From assembly GCA_025331125.1 (NCBI GenBank), contig JAOALB010000130.1:1-35353 (forward strand): DNA of 35,353 nucleotides. Direction: 5' to 3'. Numbering within the stretch: position 1 is the first letter of the stretch; each line of letters opens with the position of its first letter. This DNA comes from Mycogone perniciosa. Its lineage: Eukaryota; Ascomycota; Sordariomycetes; Hypocreales; Hypocreaceae. The translations under genes were made by a program, and so were the position numbers. A model generated the notes under the pieces. That model was not told the origin of the DNA. It saw only the letters and a program-made list of their open reading frames with translations, and did no database searches. Below are positions 1-11,588 of this stretch, in pieces.

Positions 1-20
1 CCCCCCCCCCCCCCCCCCCC
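1..20. repeat. Poly-C homopolymer at left edge
   Basis: The first 20 bases are all C. The last bases of the window contain a matching G run (35328-35346), so the two ends are reverse-complementary homopolymers. This looks like a contig-end or sequencing artefact rather than biology. Confidence 0.8.
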
Positions 21-478
21 ATCATCAGTATTCTCAAGGTGTTAGTATCAGAGATGCAAACAAGCCCAACGATATTATGTGAGACATTCTGTTAGCAGAA
101 AAGAATGACATGCACTACTACTAATGTTTTTCAAAGGCTAAATCAAATCTTACGATTGCGAGACCGGACCTTTGGGACATCATGTCCAATAGCAATTGAC
201 TTATTGGCTTGGCTTAAATCCGTTTTGAAATGCCGCCGTTGATAAGGCCGAATCCTTCGTATTTCGGTCAAAGTTGCTAATATGCTCGACATATAGCCAA
301 AAACATTTATTGGTGGAGGTGTACTTCGTACAAGGTAAGTATTGGACAAGTAGGAAAACGGTTAAAGTCAAGTTTGTTTCTATTCATGTACTTTTATGCT
401 GGTCTCTTGGTCTAGAATAAGAATATTTGCAAGAGATATCGCTTGTTGCCCAGACGCCATTTCTATCGCAAGGGTTTC
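21..478. other. Gene-free left flank
   Basis: This is about 460 bases of AT-leaning sequence downstream of the transporter stop codon. One 68-codon reading frame lies on the minus strand (143-349), but it shows no recognisable domain. The last part is probably the 3' untranslated region of the minus-strand MFS gene. Confidence 0.5.
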
Positions 479-2352
479 TCAACTGCTCTGTTGCTCTCCA
501 TCTATGTTGCTCTCTTCAGCATCGCCCCCATCGCTATTCCAATAATCGCTTTCCAGGCTTTCGCCGTGAATAAACATCGAGCCAACCCAACCCACGAGTG
601 CCAGGCCACCAAACAAACACCATGCAAGAGCCTCTCCCTTGGGTTGAACGCCAATAGAGAGGGTGAACAGGCCGCCAGAGGCAATCGGCCCAATGCTGCG
701 ACCCAGTGCGGACAGCGTCTGGGCTACGCCGTTGAGAGTCCCGAGGCTGGCGTGAGAGGGTGCAGAGTTGGTGATCTAGAGATCCGGTATTAGCGCAGAA
801 CGACGGAATGGAAACTAGACAGACATACCAAGAGCATCACGCTGGACAATCCACCGACAGCGCAAATATTCTTGACCATCAACACCACGCCGAGTTCAAT
901 GTACAGCCACAGTTTGCCAGTACCCCAGCCAAACAGCGGCTTGTCGTCGGCGTAGCCAACCCACGGTATTGTTACCATGCTGATGGCGAGCCCGAGGAGA
1001 GCAAACCGATATGTCCCTAAACTTCCTACTCTAGACTTGAGTGGCTGGAATAGAAAAGCCTGGAACAGGATGGTGGCCACCCCTGCGAGGCTGAGGCTGA
1101 CGCCGATTTTCCCCGGCCCAAGTTCACGGCCCGCCGGTGGTGGTGCGGCCGCGAAGACAGGGTATAGGCAGTTGAAGCTGATGTTTGCCAGCTGAAAGAT
1201 GAGATACGTGGCTAGCAACGTGATCGTTGTACTATTCAACAGATCGCGCCAAATCTTGGGTCGTTCATGCGCTTCCCCTGGCTTGGACGGACCATGAGCA
1301 TCCTCGATTGGAGTGGCCTCCTCATCATCTGATGGAATTGATTCAGAACTGGGTGACAGGAGAGGCTGCGTCTGCCTAGCCGCCTGGTACTGTGGCCATC
1401 GCGCACTCCATGATTCTCGATGCGGCGTAGGGCGCTTGAAAATACCAGCGGTCCATCTAGACAGCCGGTTTATCCATGACGGTGCCCACGGCCCCTCGTC
1501 AGTCTCCTCAAGCGTCTCTTCAAACCAAATACCAACCAAAACGACACTTGTCGCTAGAACAGCCGCGGCGAGGACGTTTGGCCCCAGGAACGGGAACTCG
1601 CTGCCCATACGGCGCACTAGGATGCCCCCCAGAGCTGGGCCGGTAATACCCCCCAATGAGTAGATAACTGGGAGGTATGTGAAGGCTTTGCTCTGGTTCG
1701 ACCGATCCGTTACCTCCCCCAAGACCGTCGGTACGCAGGCGGCGTTGCCATTTAGGAACCCCATTGCGACGTGAACTACCACAACCTGCCAATACTGCTT
1801 GCAAAAGCCAAAGACACAGAAGCAGCACATGAGAAAGAAAGTTCCCGCAAGAAGCACTGGCTTTCTGCCAACCACATCTGACGCGTACCCCCAAAGGAAG
1901 TTGGTTGAGAGCTGGGCTAAGGCAAAGGCGCTGGCGAGGATGCCCACATAGAGACCACTCTCCTCCGCCGGGATGCCGGGCATAGACGCCACCATCTCGG
2001 GCAAGTATGGCCCAATGGAATTGAGCGCGGTCTGTTCGGATAGAGAGAGGAACGCAAGCAGCAGGAGCTGGCGCATAGGTAGAGGCGTCGCATCGTGGTC
2101 GCTGTCAGAGGAGGAAGACGAAGCGGAGGAGGAGTCGGACTCGATTGCGATTGGGAAATGGTCGCCAGAACTGCCTGGAGGCGAAACCGGCGTCTTGGGC
2201 GGAGGAGTAGGAAAGGTCTGATATCGATGAGTCGACATGCGACGAGGCGCCGCGAGATCAGGGATTGGAGCGCCTGCGTGAAAGGAACCTGACGATCTCG
2301 TTCGAGTATTCACTCCCGGTCTCGGCCGAGGCCTGTTCTCGGGGCGCGTCAT
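479..2352 (-). CDS. MFS transporter (DHA1 / YCR023C-like), two exons
   Basis: This is a 12-TM-type major facilitator transporter of about 606 residues. Exon 1 is 2352-829. A 53-nt intron (828-776, GTATGT...CTAG) separates it from exon 2 (775-479), which continues the last transmembrane segments in frame starting ITNSAPSH; without the splice the protein stops early. Residues 1-90 form a disordered cytoplasmic tail with Pro-rich and Ser/Asp-rich stretches (about 70-86). TM1 begins near residue 95, and MFS motif A is visible at 155-168 (GYASDVVGRKPVLL). A GPALGGIL stretch near 238 fits the motif C region. A long polar loop (about 285-370) separates the two six-helix halves. The start is uncertain: Met1 at 2352 or Met39 at 2238 are both possible. 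The family exports drugs or small metabolites by proton antiport; the substrate cannot be read from the sequence. The fold call is firm and the function general. Confidence 0.88.
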
Positions 2353-3475
2353 TGTTGCGCGCGCCCAGGCCAGTGTATATCGATTCGTCTAGTCGCCTAT
2401 TCGTCTATTTGCCTAGGGAGAGGACAAGAGGTGTGATAAGGCGTTGAGGGCGGAAGACGGAATGTGCTGTGCGGACACCGCAGAGGGGTCCATCAGACTG
2501 CGGGCGTATGGGCCAGAAACTGCGCGACAATCTGCCGCCACAATATCATGCTGGAAATAATATAGTTGGAAGAAGTGAGTCGCAATGCGAGGAGGTTTCA
2601 GGCAATTGATATGCCACGAGCGCGTGTGTGGGACGAATGGGGAAATGTTGAAAGGGAGAGATGAAAGATATGGAACATGAGCCTTGAAGCTTTTGGTTGT
2701 TAGGTGGGGGGACCTTTGTCTTTGATTACCAGATCTGATGTTGTCTAGTACTACTCCGGTGAGACTAACCAAGATAGTCATGGTATTTCCTAAATGTGTT
2801 CTAGCCGTGCGAATTCTAATTAGATAGGGCTGGTGTTTTACAAATATGTCGGCGCGGCTGGCCGAACTGTGGAGGAGCAGTATCGTTAAAACAGTCACTT
2901 TCATCTTAAGGAGCTTGGAAGTTAAGAAACCATGTTGCCATATTTTATTATGTAGTATACGAGTTGAAATTGGAAATCGGCCGGTGTCGGAATTCCCATT
3001 AAGTCTTGATATTTTAGACACTGCATTGGAGCCATTACCCTGTAAGTAACATCTTTACTATGCGGCGACGTATCGACTACTATCCTATCCCTAGAGCTGT
3101 CTTTAAATAGGTACTGTCTATTATTTATTTAGTGAGTAAGGGACTCATTCACGAGATGACAAAAACAGCAGTCATTTTGGCTGATTTAACGCATCCCAGT
3201 CCAATATGAAGAGACTGAAAATAACCCCACGCGAAAAGGCATTTGTATGTCTCCCTTAGGTCAGTCGAATTCAGAGAACAAAACGAGAGGTGGGTATATA
3301 AATAGACCAAAAAAGAGCAAATGTCCCATCTAAATCTAACAACTTCATCAACACATTGTATATCCATGCCGGTCATAATCCAATGCTGTCGCTCGCTTCT
3401 CTCAAAGTTATGCATAACCACCCAATTGCGCCCCCGCCTAAACGCCCCAAGTCTATGATCAAGAACCATCACCAC
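2353..3475. other. Gene-free stretch upstream of the MFS gene
   Basis: The interval should hold the transporter promoter and the 3' region of the next minus-strand gene. A 202-codon minus frame (2413-3021) has no recognisable domain and unremarkable composition; I do not call it. AT-rich tracts with TAAATAG and TTATTTATTTA elements lie near 3100-3130. Confidence 0.45.
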
Positions 3476-4036
3476 TTAGTACCAAGTCGGGGCTGTGAGC
3501 CAATGCTTCAGCATCACCTCAATAGCCATCGTCCACTCAAACTCGAAATACACAGCCAGCTGTTCAATCTCTTCTTCAGTAGGGACCTTCTCCCCCCACA
3601 TCTCGCTCTTTGTCGCCTCGACTGCAGCACACAACTTCACTAGACCATCGTCCTTAATGCGCGTTAAACATAGCCAGGCCAAGTTCCAACTGCGGTTGCT
3701 CTCTGGGTCAGAGCGCACGCGGCGGTGCGCCTCGTCGACGATGTCACTGCAGAAGGGGTAGTTGCGGGTGAGCCCGCGCAACTCTGTGAGCATCTGGTTG
3801 CTTGACACGTAGTGTACCCAGGCCGAAGTCATTGGCTCCTGGAAGGCGCGTGCATCGGTTTCAGAGTCACAGGAGGCTGCGATGCGCTCAATGCGGCAGA
3901 GTTCAGTAAGGGTATTGACCCGGTGGGTTGTGAGGCTTTTGATGAGCTCCGGGAACGAATTCTGAGGGGTTGTTCTGTAAGTTTGTGTGTTTGAATCGGT
4001 GAGTTGGAAGGTACTTACTCGACGAGCTTGCGGCAT
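3476..4036 (-). CDS. Uncharacterised small helical protein, probable two exons
   Basis: The continuous frame encodes 186 residues. A better model splices out 57 nt (4018-3962). The donor is GTAAGT directly after codon 6, a CTCAC branch-like site follows, and the acceptor is CCTCAG, giving MPQARR joined to NSFPELIKSL and a 167-residue protein. The intron length is a multiple of three with no stop, so both forms are readable. The product is soluble, rich in Glu, Leu and Trp, predicted mostly helical, with no signal peptide or membrane segment. I do not recognise a family. The coding-like composition and good splice signals support a real gene. It stands alone, with more than 1 kb of non-coding DNA on each side. 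Confidence 0.6.
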   Translation of the reverse strand: MPQARRVSTFQLTDSNTQTYRTTPQNSFPELIKSLTTHRVNTLTELCRIERIAASCDSETDARAFQEPMTSAWVHYVSSNQMLTELRGLTRNYPFCSDIVDEAHRRVRSDPESNRSWNLAWLCLTRIKDDGLVKLCAAVEATKSEMWGEKVPTEEEIEQLAVYFEFEWTMAIEVMLKHWLTAPTWY

Positions 4037-7000
4037 TGTTGTAGTTGAGAATTTGGAGTTGATACACCCGGTTCAAAGGGAAGATGTGGTGATCTTTGCA
4101 GACTTTGAGAGACAGTGGCTTTGGGACGGCAACCTGGTTTGACCGTGTGGTGTCCCCCTATGGGACTTAAGACCGATAAACCCCTTGATATATCTTAAGC
4201 ACGCCTCTCGCCCTCTTTCCCAAGGACGCAGAATGCTGCCTTCTGTTTGCAAGAGGGCTATAGTTCACTGATGACCATGTGATACAAAACAGAATCAACG
4301 AATCAACGCGGAATATATCCAAGTGTTTACGTGCGGCTTCGGATGGACTCGGGAGTGGTCTGGTGGAGTGTTCCGGGAATCGTGGGGTGCACACGGAATG
4401 GACCGAGTCGATGGAGTAACTGGAAACAAGAAACAGAGGAAGAACGCTGTAGAGGTTGGAGACTTGGGATGGGACATGACACAAAACCGGCGAGCTGTTG
4501 GCCTTTTTAACTATATTATGTTTATCCAGGGGGGCCCGTCCCGCAGATGAAGTCGGGAGCTAATAGTAGTATCTCGTGGCTCTCCTCCAAACCAGATTTT
4601 GGGTGTACGGTCCGGACTGGAGTGGAGTTGGAGCACGGAAGTCCACTATCCGGACCACATTGGCTCCGTCTCGGCATGCTCACCATGGAAGCCACGATGC
4701 TACCAGGTTTAGAATCAGCCCTGACTACTGTGGTGGCGGCTGAGAAGAGCGCCGACCTTGGTAGTCAGAAGCGATGTACGGGAGCTAACTGGTTAGGCTG
4801 GTGGCTGTTGATGCCATCAGTGGTGATGGTGGGACGATCGAATTCTACATAAGGGCATCACCAGCAGCTTGGTTCTGTGCATGCAAAGAAGCCACACGAG
4901 TCCCGCAAGCACCGGGAGCCCTGTGGTCAGCAAGTCAGCCTTCACCCCGTCATGGAAGACGGGTCAGCCGGTCATCAGCCCTGTTTGAGGGCATATGCGG
5001 ACTCCGCAGACTCTATGTATATTTATCCGCATGAAACGGATACTGCTACTAGTATCAAGAACGGTCTGATGCATCGGGCCGGGTCTTTTGCTCAGGCGGG
5101 TCGTGTGTGAGTGACTGTGTCCTGTCCCACATTCCGGTATTACACGAGACTATCGGTATGGTGTGCACTCCGTAAGAAGCATGATTCCTCGATGGATACC
5201 CCATACTCGGTAGGCGAGGCGCAAACTCATGGCATAGCCTCTTTGGAGGATTTTTGTCGTATCCAATGATAGTAGAGGCCGTTGATGATGGAGGAGAAGC
5301 GAGAAAATAAGCGCAAGGTGACGCGCTTAAAGGGGCCACGCTGAATAGGGATTAGGCGCGTAAGACGCGGGAGCGGTTGCAGGTATTATTACCAAACAGA
5401 GCAAAGCCACAGTGAGAGAATCCATCTTTCCTTTCTCGACACATGATTGGCTGGCTTTGGTGTTGGTGGGCTATGGACCTGCAGCCTGAAGCCCGTCTCC
5501 ATATGACGAGCAAATGACGATTGAGGAATGCTATCTATCTGCATGTGGCTTTGCCCGGTTTGTGAGTTCATCAGGACTTGCGAGCACAGACAAGGGAAGA
5601 TATCAGCAGTAGGTACTCCGTAATAAACTCTGAAATATAGAGCAAGGACATTACCCTTGACTCACCCACTGTGGAAGAACTTTTTTTGCCATGATGATAA
5701 TTATAGCAACAGTCGGGATGTGCCGTTTAACTTGTTAGATTTAGCCGAATGCGAAATGCATACGGAGTACGGAGTACTATGCTCCGTACCTCACGGGTCC
5801 TAAAAGTGATAGCGACGAGGCTACCAATTCTTAGCACAATAATCAGTAGCAATGCTAATACTAGTGCTACTACGAAATAGCAATACTACTACTAATACAA
5901 AGTGGTAATATCAAGGAGTAGTAATCACTGGTCTACCGATTGAAGTCTCCGAACTATTACGGAGTATGGAGTACTAGTACTAGTAGGGTTGTCGAAACCC
6001 CCTTAGGCCCGCCAAATTTGTTTGTTTGTTTTCCCCATTCCAAGGGATACTATTACGACTACGGAAGCAGCAACATGACATGCCTAATTCTGCATAAAGT
6101 GAATGCTGGAAGCCCTCCTTATCCCTTGCTGACAGAGTGGAATTCTTGGTCCTTAATAAATGAATGTGCCGTTTTGTCGCAATCAGCCAGCCAGCCAGTC
6201 AGCCACGTACTCGTAGAGGTCACTGAGAGATACCTATTAATAGCCGACTAGTCGCGGCGTTTGTGAGTACCGGCAGGTACGTGTACTCCGTCCGGGAACT
6301 CTACGAGTACATGATGGCCGTGACTATTACGGAGTAACTGGAAGATGGACCGAATGATGACAAACCGCCAAAATGGATAGACTAAGAGAATACAAGAGAA
6401 TATCAATTTTCACTGCAGATTTTTTTACCCGATAGCGAAGGAGAAAAAAAGAAAAAAAGAAAGAAAATTTCCAGACAGAAGGATTTGGAGATCGCGTTGC
6501 TGACTCGGAGGCAGCCAAGAGAAGCTTTGCCACTTTTATCATCGTCCTTTGACGTCCCATTGTTTCGGTACTCGTACTTTGTGCTTTTCTCTGTTTATGC
6601 AATGGCCTTGGCCAGTCAACGTTCGCGTAGAATCAAGGCACAGGGAGTTCTGGCGGCCACTTGTCCCTTACTAGTACCGCATCTGGCTAGTGGATCGACT
6701 GAGCCTGCACTCCTGTTTCAGGGGAAGCAGGTACTGGTACATGCCCCTGGAATGCACGTGATTCACTATGCTTCCCCTGACGTCTACTACTATTACTCGC
6801 AACTCCAACATCATCTCCTGTTCTTCTTCTTGTCCTCACACGATCTTCAACAAAACTTGACACCACCAGTTTTTGTTTTTCTTATTCTTTTGCCTTGCTA
6901 TTTTTTGCTGCGACGTTCTTTTCATACGCGACATTCATTTACTCTGTCACTTTTGGCAAATACATCGCTCTTTTTCTCGCGTCGCAAACCACACTCATTA

Positions 7001-7081
7001 TCGAACCAACAACCGATCGACAAAATCAACGTCACCCTCTGATATCAACTGCTAATCTTTTGGCCTTGCACAACCTTCACC
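4037..7081. other. 3-kb non-coding region rich in TACTCCGTA motifs
   Basis: No convincing gene is present. Short frames occur on both strands but lack domains. The segment 5614-6336 has five exact copies of TACTCCGTA or its complement, plus variants. It also has AT-rich trinucleotide-like runs (about 5830-5935, built from ACT/TAG/AAT steps) and CAGC-type runs near 6185. From about 6780 to 7081 the plus strand becomes pyrimidine-rich, as expected for the promoter and 5' leader of the strongly expressed-looking glucanase gene that follows. A 185-codon frame (6485-7042) inside this leader is judged spurious. Confidence 0.5.
5761..5789. repeat. Clustered TACGGAGTA palindromic motif
   Basis: Two overlapping TACGGAGTA copies (5761-5769 and 5768-5776) are followed by CTCCGTAC. 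GTACGGAG (5767-5774) and CTCCGTAC (5782-5789) form an 8-bp inverted repeat with a 7-nt loop. Further exact copies lie at 5614, 5958, 6328, 11489, 16182, 16477, 22191, 23264 and 23975. None lies inside a called gene. Confidence 0.7.
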
Positions 7082-8281
7082 ATGCATCTGTCTTCTATCA
7101 TCGCCAGCGCCGCCCTTGCGGCGGGTGTCTCTGCTGCCGGCAAAAACTACCTGGGCTTCAACTCGGGAGCTACTCTTCCCGACCGCTCCGCCAAGTTCAA
7201 GGCCGACTTCGAGGCTGAGTTCAAGACGGCCCAGGGCCTCGTCGGCGCTCCTGGCACCTTCAACGCCGTTCGTCTGTACACCAACATTCAAGCCTACTCG
7301 ACCGACGACCCTATTCAGGCCTTCGAGGCCGCCATTGACACCAAGACTTATATCCTCCTTGGTGTCTGGTGCTCTGGTACCACCAGTATCGACAAGGAGC
7401 TCAGCGCTCTGAACAAGGCTGTTAAGAAGTATGGCAAGCCCTTCACCGATCTCGTCATCGGTATGTCCATTGGCAGTGAGGACCTGTACCGTGACTCCGT
7501 GACGGGTCACAAAAACAAGGCGGGTGTTGGCAACTCTCCCCAGGCCATCGCCGGCTTCATCGGTGACTTCAAGAAGGCCGTTGCCAACACCCCACTTGCC
7601 AACACGCCTGTTGGCCACGTCGACACATGGGATGCCTGGGTCAACGGCACTAACAAGCCTGTCATGGATGCCATTGACTGGGTCGGCGTTGACGAGTATC
7701 CCTTCTACGAGTCTGGCAAGGGCAACGACATCAAGAACGCTGGCGTTCTCTTTGATAATGCCTACGATGCGACTATTGCGGCTGCCAACGGCAAGCCTGT
7801 TTGGGTTACTGAGACCGGCTGGCCATACACCGGCCCCAAATGGGATGAGGCTGTTGCTAGCGTCGACAACGCGGAGAAGTACTGGGCCGAGATTGGTTGC
7901 CGCAAGCTCTTCAACAAGACGCCCACCTTCTGGTACAACCTGCGCGACTCCAACCCGGACAATGAGGTCAAGTTTGCCATTACCAACAACCTCTCCACCA
8001 CTCCCCGGTTCAACCTGACTTGCCCTACCAAATTTGATACCAAGGATCACACCTCTTTAGCTTCTACTAGCTCGACCGGCAAGCCCACCCAGACTTCTCT
8101 CGTCCCTACCAACTCCCCTACCTCTGGCTCGGGTTCTGGCTCCTCAGCTGGCTCTCACACCCAGACCGCTGACAGCGCCGCCACTACTACCGGTGTCCAC
8201 AGCGCGGGATCCATCAGCAAGCTCTCTGGCGCTGCCTTTGCCGGCGTGGCTCTGATTGCCGGTGCCTTGGCTCTCTTCTAG
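7082..8281 (+). CDS. eglC: GPI-anchored GH17 beta-1,3-glucanase (EglC-like)
   Basis: This single-exon gene of 399 residues encodes a cell-wall glucan endo-1,3-beta-glucosidase. Residues 1-19 form a signal peptide (hydrophobic core, AxA cleavage near 17-19). The GH17 barrel spans about 20-315. The two catalytic acids are E133 in GSEDLYR (acid/base) and E244 in VTETGWP (nucleophile); HVDTWDAW and DWVGVDEYPF are other conserved strands. Residues 325-375 are a Ser/Thr/Gly linker likely to be O-mannosylated. The C-terminus ends in a hydrophobic tail after small residues (about 372-399), a GPI-attachment signal. Family members remodel beta-1,3-glucan during growth. Codon use is strongly C-biased at third positions and the upstream leader is pyrimidine-rich, both typical of highly expressed fungal genes. 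It converges with the flavohemoglobin gene. EglC is the closest named family I recognise; other GH17 paralogues are possible. Confidence 0.95.
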   Translation: MHLSSIIASAALAAGVSAAGKNYLGFNSGATLPDRSAKFKADFEAEFKTAQGLVGAPGTFNAVRLYTNIQAYSTDDPIQAFEAAIDTKTYILLGVWCSGTTSIDKELSALNKAVKKYGKPFTDLVIGMSIGSEDLYRDSVTGHKNKAGVGNSPQAIAGFIGDFKKAVANTPLANTPVGHVDTWDAWVNGTNKPVMDAIDWVGVDEYPFYESGKGNDIKNAGVLFDNAYDATIAAANGKPVWVTETGWPYTGPKWDEAVASVDNAEKYWAEIGCRKLFNKTPTFWYNLRDSNPDNEVKFAITNNLSTTPRFNLTCPTKFDTKDHTSLASTSSTGKPTQTSLVPTNSPTSGSGSGSSAGSHTQTADSAATTTGVHSAGSISKLSGAAFAGVALIAGALALF

Positions 8282-8693
8282 ATGTTGGACATGTAATGGG
8301 GTGTCTGTGCGCGATAATTGTCCTATTTCTTTTGCATCGCGAGTGTGTCTTTTGGAACCGAATGGATATGTCAAGGAATAGACCAGTACTTGAGGGAATA
8401 TATCGAGTACCATAATGCATCGTTCAATTTTGTATCCTTATACCAACCTGCATTCGTGATGTTCTGAGTCCATTTCTTGACGGTTTCGTTGATCCCATGC
8501 CGGATGTAGAGTTCGGTAATTTACACTCAATATTCGCAACAGAGGCATCTTTTGATCAACGTGATCATACAATGCTTTTTCTATATATGAATCTGACAAA
8601 CAAGTTTCCTCCATCATGCCGCTTGCTCAGAGTGGAAATCTAGGTAATGTACACTGCTATATACTACATACAAGTACAGGTTAACTTGACATC
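8282..8693. other. Convergent intergenic region
   Basis: About 410 bases separate two genes whose 3' ends face each other. The interval should contain both 3' untranslated regions. No gene-like frame extends into it. Confidence 0.6.
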
Positions 8694-9965
8694 TCAAACA
8701 TCACCAGTTCTAAACAGCTCTAGATGCTGCCTTTCCCTGTTCACACCCTTCTTCTCCAACTCTGCTCTAACCTGGACCATCCACTCCTCTGGACCGCAGA
8801 TATAATACTCGGCTGAGGCATCCTCCAGGGGCAACACTTTGTGGTCCGCCAGCTTGTCGAGGCTCATCCGGCCCTCATAGTCGTACTCTTGGCCTTGCTT
8901 GTCTCCGCCTTGGATATTCTTGAGGAAGATCCTGGTGGTCACATTGTCGTGCTGAGAGGCGGCGTCACGGACATGCTTGCCGTAGCACACGGCGCCGGAA
9001 TGGCGCGCGGCATGGATCCATGTTACAGAACGCTGGGACTGGCTGGGTGTGGTGAGGATGGCGTCAAGGATGGACATAAGGGGCGTGGCGCCAACACCGG
9101 CAGAGAGAAGAATGATGGGTGTTGTTGGTGAAGTGGCTGAGGCCTTGAAGACAAACTCGCCATGAGGAGGGCTGAGTTGCACTTCATCGCCTACGTTGTA
9201 CTGCTCGTGCAGTCTCTGGGAGACCAAGCCGGCTACTTTTCCAGCTGCGAGGTCCTCTACACTGGGACTCTGCCTCTCGGGGTTGTTTTCCTTCTTGACG
9301 GTGATGCGGTAATGGTCTAGACCTTCATGCGGTGCAAGGCTGAGACTGAATTGTCGACTCTGGTAAAGGCCGTTGAGTTCCAGGATCGGGATCTGTACGC
9401 TGATGTACTGACCCGGGAGGAAACTCGGCAGTGGACTTCCATCCGCCGGTTTAAGATAGAAGCTCGCCACACCCTCCGACTCAGGCTCCTTCTTGGCAAT
9501 GTTGAAGTTTCGCCAGGTTTGCCAATCCCCGGCTTCGTCATAGAGCTGCTTCTCTCTCTGGATGAAGATATCCGCAAGCACGCCATACGCCGCGATCCAC
9601 GCATCCTTGATCTCTGGCGTGAACGCATCTCCGAGAACTTCTGCAAAGGCATCAACGAGGAATTCCCCTACGACGGCGTAATGCTCTGGCTTGACGAATA
9701 GGGAGGCGTGTTTCTGGGCGATGCGCTCGACGGCAGAGGCGATCTTGGGCAGGTCATCAATGTAGAATGCAGAGGCGAAGACGGCGTTGGCGAGAGCGGC
9801 TTGTTGGGCGCCTGTTTGCTGGTTGCGGAGGGAGAAGTAGTTCTTCAGCTCTGGATGAGAGGCGAGCATGTTGCTGTAGAAGACGGAGGTGACGGTTTGG
9901 CCATGTTGTTTGACGATGGGGGCGGTGGATTTGACGATGGCGATCTGTGCTGGCGTGAGGGCCAT
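8694..9965 (-). CDS. fhbA: Flavohemoglobin (nitric oxide dioxygenase)
   Basis: This single-exon gene of 423 residues has the usual family length. It oxidises NO to nitrate using O2 and NAD(P)H, protecting the cell from nitrosative stress. An N-terminal globin domain (about 1-145) shows the distal pocket Y30 with Q54/Q55 and the proximal His at H86 in AQKHASLF, followed by KPEHYAVVGE. A ferredoxin reductase-like FAD domain (about 150-275) has RQFSLS (R204 onward). The NAD(P)H domain (280-423) has GVGATPL (290-296) and CGPEEW (390-395). There is no targeting peptide or peroxisomal signal, so it is probably cytosolic. The start Met is followed by the standard ALTPAQIAIVK opening. A TATA box lies 162 bp upstream of the ATG. 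It converges on the glucanase gene, with no functional link apparent. Confidence 0.96.
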   Translation of the reverse strand: MALTPAQIAIVKSTAPIVKQHGQTVTSVFYSNMLASHPELKNYFSLRNQQTGAQQAALANAVFASAFYIDDLPKIASAVERIAQKHASLFVKPEHYAVVGEFLVDAFAEVLGDAFTPEIKDAWIAAYGVLADIFIQREKQLYDEAGDWQTWRNFNIAKKEPESEGVASFYLKPADGSPLPSFLPGQYISVQIPILELNGLYQSRQFSLSLAPHEGLDHYRITVKKENNPERQSPSVEDLAAGKVAGLVSQRLHEQYNVGDEVQLSPPHGEFVFKASATSPTTPIILLSAGVGATPLMSILDAILTTPSQSQRSVTWIHAARHSGAVCYGKHVRDAASQHDNVTTRIFLKNIQGGDKQGQEYDYEGRMSLDKLADHKVLPLEDASAEYYICGPEEWMVQVRAELEKKGVNRERQHLELFRTGDV

Positions 9966-10126
9966 GGTGCTGACTATGAAACAAAAGCAGTAAAGGCTAT
10001 ATAGACCAGAGGATGTTTCGTATATGCGATCAATCGAAGGAATCTATATTCAAGAATGTGGTGATGCTGCATTATACACTCTCTATGTCGTGAAACTGAT
10101 TTGTGATCAGCGCATCGGGATGAGCC

Positions 10127-10137
10127 TATTTATATAT
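10127..10137 (-). promoter_or_regulatory. TATA box of the flavohemoglobin gene
   Basis: On the minus strand this reads ATATATAAATA, a near-perfect TATA element 162 bp upstream of the ATG, implying a leader of roughly 130 nt. A strong TATA box fits an inducible stress gene. Confidence 0.55.
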
Positions 10138-11014
10138 GTTAAAAACACACTCCTCTGCCGTCAATCCCCTTCCAATCCCGCCAGCCAGCCAAAAAAATCA
10201 TGTCAAAAGTCGCTTCCGGAGAACCGGAGACACAAGTTTCCAAGGGCGTTGTTTTGTATTTGAAATAGTCTTTTTCCTCTCACGAGGCGAAGCCAGAACG
10301 GTTCCACCAGCGAACGAAGTGGGCTGACCATGGCGGTCTTTTTGCCCGGGATGCGCCGGAACGATGGAACTATAGCCTTACCCGTAGGCGGGTTGACGGA
10401 GAATGACGGTTTTGGTGGAGGGATTTGCGGAATATTATGTAGGAGCGCTGAGTAATTGTTTGGGGCTATTGGGTTGGGAGATGAAGCATATCCGCGGAGG
10501 GCATAGGTATTGCTGCAGCTCTCTCTCACTCTTAAAGTCTTCATTTGGTATTGCGTTAATACCGAGAAACCATTTATTCTTCGGGAATTTACTTGGATAC
10601 GGTTCGGCTTTTGACGAAGCCTATGGAATAGTGTCGTGTTGACGGCCTATTATGTGTATGGGTGCACTAATCGTTGAAGTTGCGATTTTCCAGCTTCCAA
10701 GTTCTCTCTTACACGATCCGTTTGTTCGGGGGAAAATCGGCGTTATAATATAATTGTGTCATTTCACATGCATGCTCATAATGAGTCACGCATGAGAGTC
10801 GACGTCATATCCATTCCTTTGAGGACAAATGCCTTCCTCGGAGACGCTCAGTTTTATTTCCTCCTCACATTTGATTGTTAGTCAGGTCGAGGCGTGTTCC
10901 TTAACTATACAATTGAGCAGCCATTCTCCATCTCCTCAGCCGCATTGACGCTTGGTGACTACAAATGGGTGCATATTTATGAACCCCCATGTCCAATTTT
11001 CGTTTACAGATCCA

Positions 11015-11036
11015 TCACTCACTCACTCACTCACTC
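11015..11036 (+). repeat. (TCAC)n microsatellite
   Basis: Five and a half perfect tandem copies of TCAC. Confidence 0.85.
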
Positions 11037-11588
11037 GTATTACTCCACCCTTTAATGAACATAGCGCGAGCCCTGCGGTGATGTCTGGAATACTATTTGG
11101 TGGCGTTTCATTATGCTTATTCCCACCCCACGTAGCTTAAATCGATCGGCACATAATCGTAATACTCCTAGATAATACAAAACAGGAACGACAAGTGCGT
11201 GTTGAGGGGAATATGCCTTAACGTCAGGCCTGGGAGTTAGATTTTATAGGTAGGCGAGTGCTAATGGGAAGATGCTGTCACACTGTGTGGAGGGGTATTT
11301 CCAGCACTGTTTTCAGCCCATTCCGGCAACGGAAATAGCGCACTCTTGACTTCATAAACTCATTTCTGCCACCACTACGACGCTCTGGCCCCCTTACCTG
11401 GCAGGGCTGCGGCACCGTGTGCTAAACACACTGTGGGTGGGTGCGAGTAATCGCTATTAGTGACTGGTCAAAACCGACCAGCCTTCACTACTCCGTAAAT
11501 TCTATCTACGGAGTCCTGATCAAGACTTGCTTGTCCCCCCCCGGTCGAATCCTCTGACAGCTCCTGTGAAACGCAAACAGCTCTGAAG

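Larger units (their letters stand above)
9966..11588. other. Non-coding region upstream of flavohemoglobin
   Basis: Besides the flavohemoglobin promoter, this stretch holds scattered short frames without domains, a TCAC microsatellite (11015-11036) and one TACTCCGTA motif (11489). Nothing else supportable was seen. Confidence 0.45.

Noticed and set aside
2413..3021. 202-codon minus-strand frame upstream of the MFS gene
   Set aside because: No recognisable domain, odd composition, and located where the transporter promoter should be.
6485..7042. 185-codon plus-strand frame before the glucanase
   Set aside because: Low-complexity Phe/Leu/Ser product of the pyrimidine-rich leader; no domain.
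7052..8050. 332-codon minus-strand frame opposite the glucanase
   Set aside because: It is a shadow of the strongly codon-biased GH17 gene; the plus-strand protein has a signal peptide, catalytic motifs and GPI tail.
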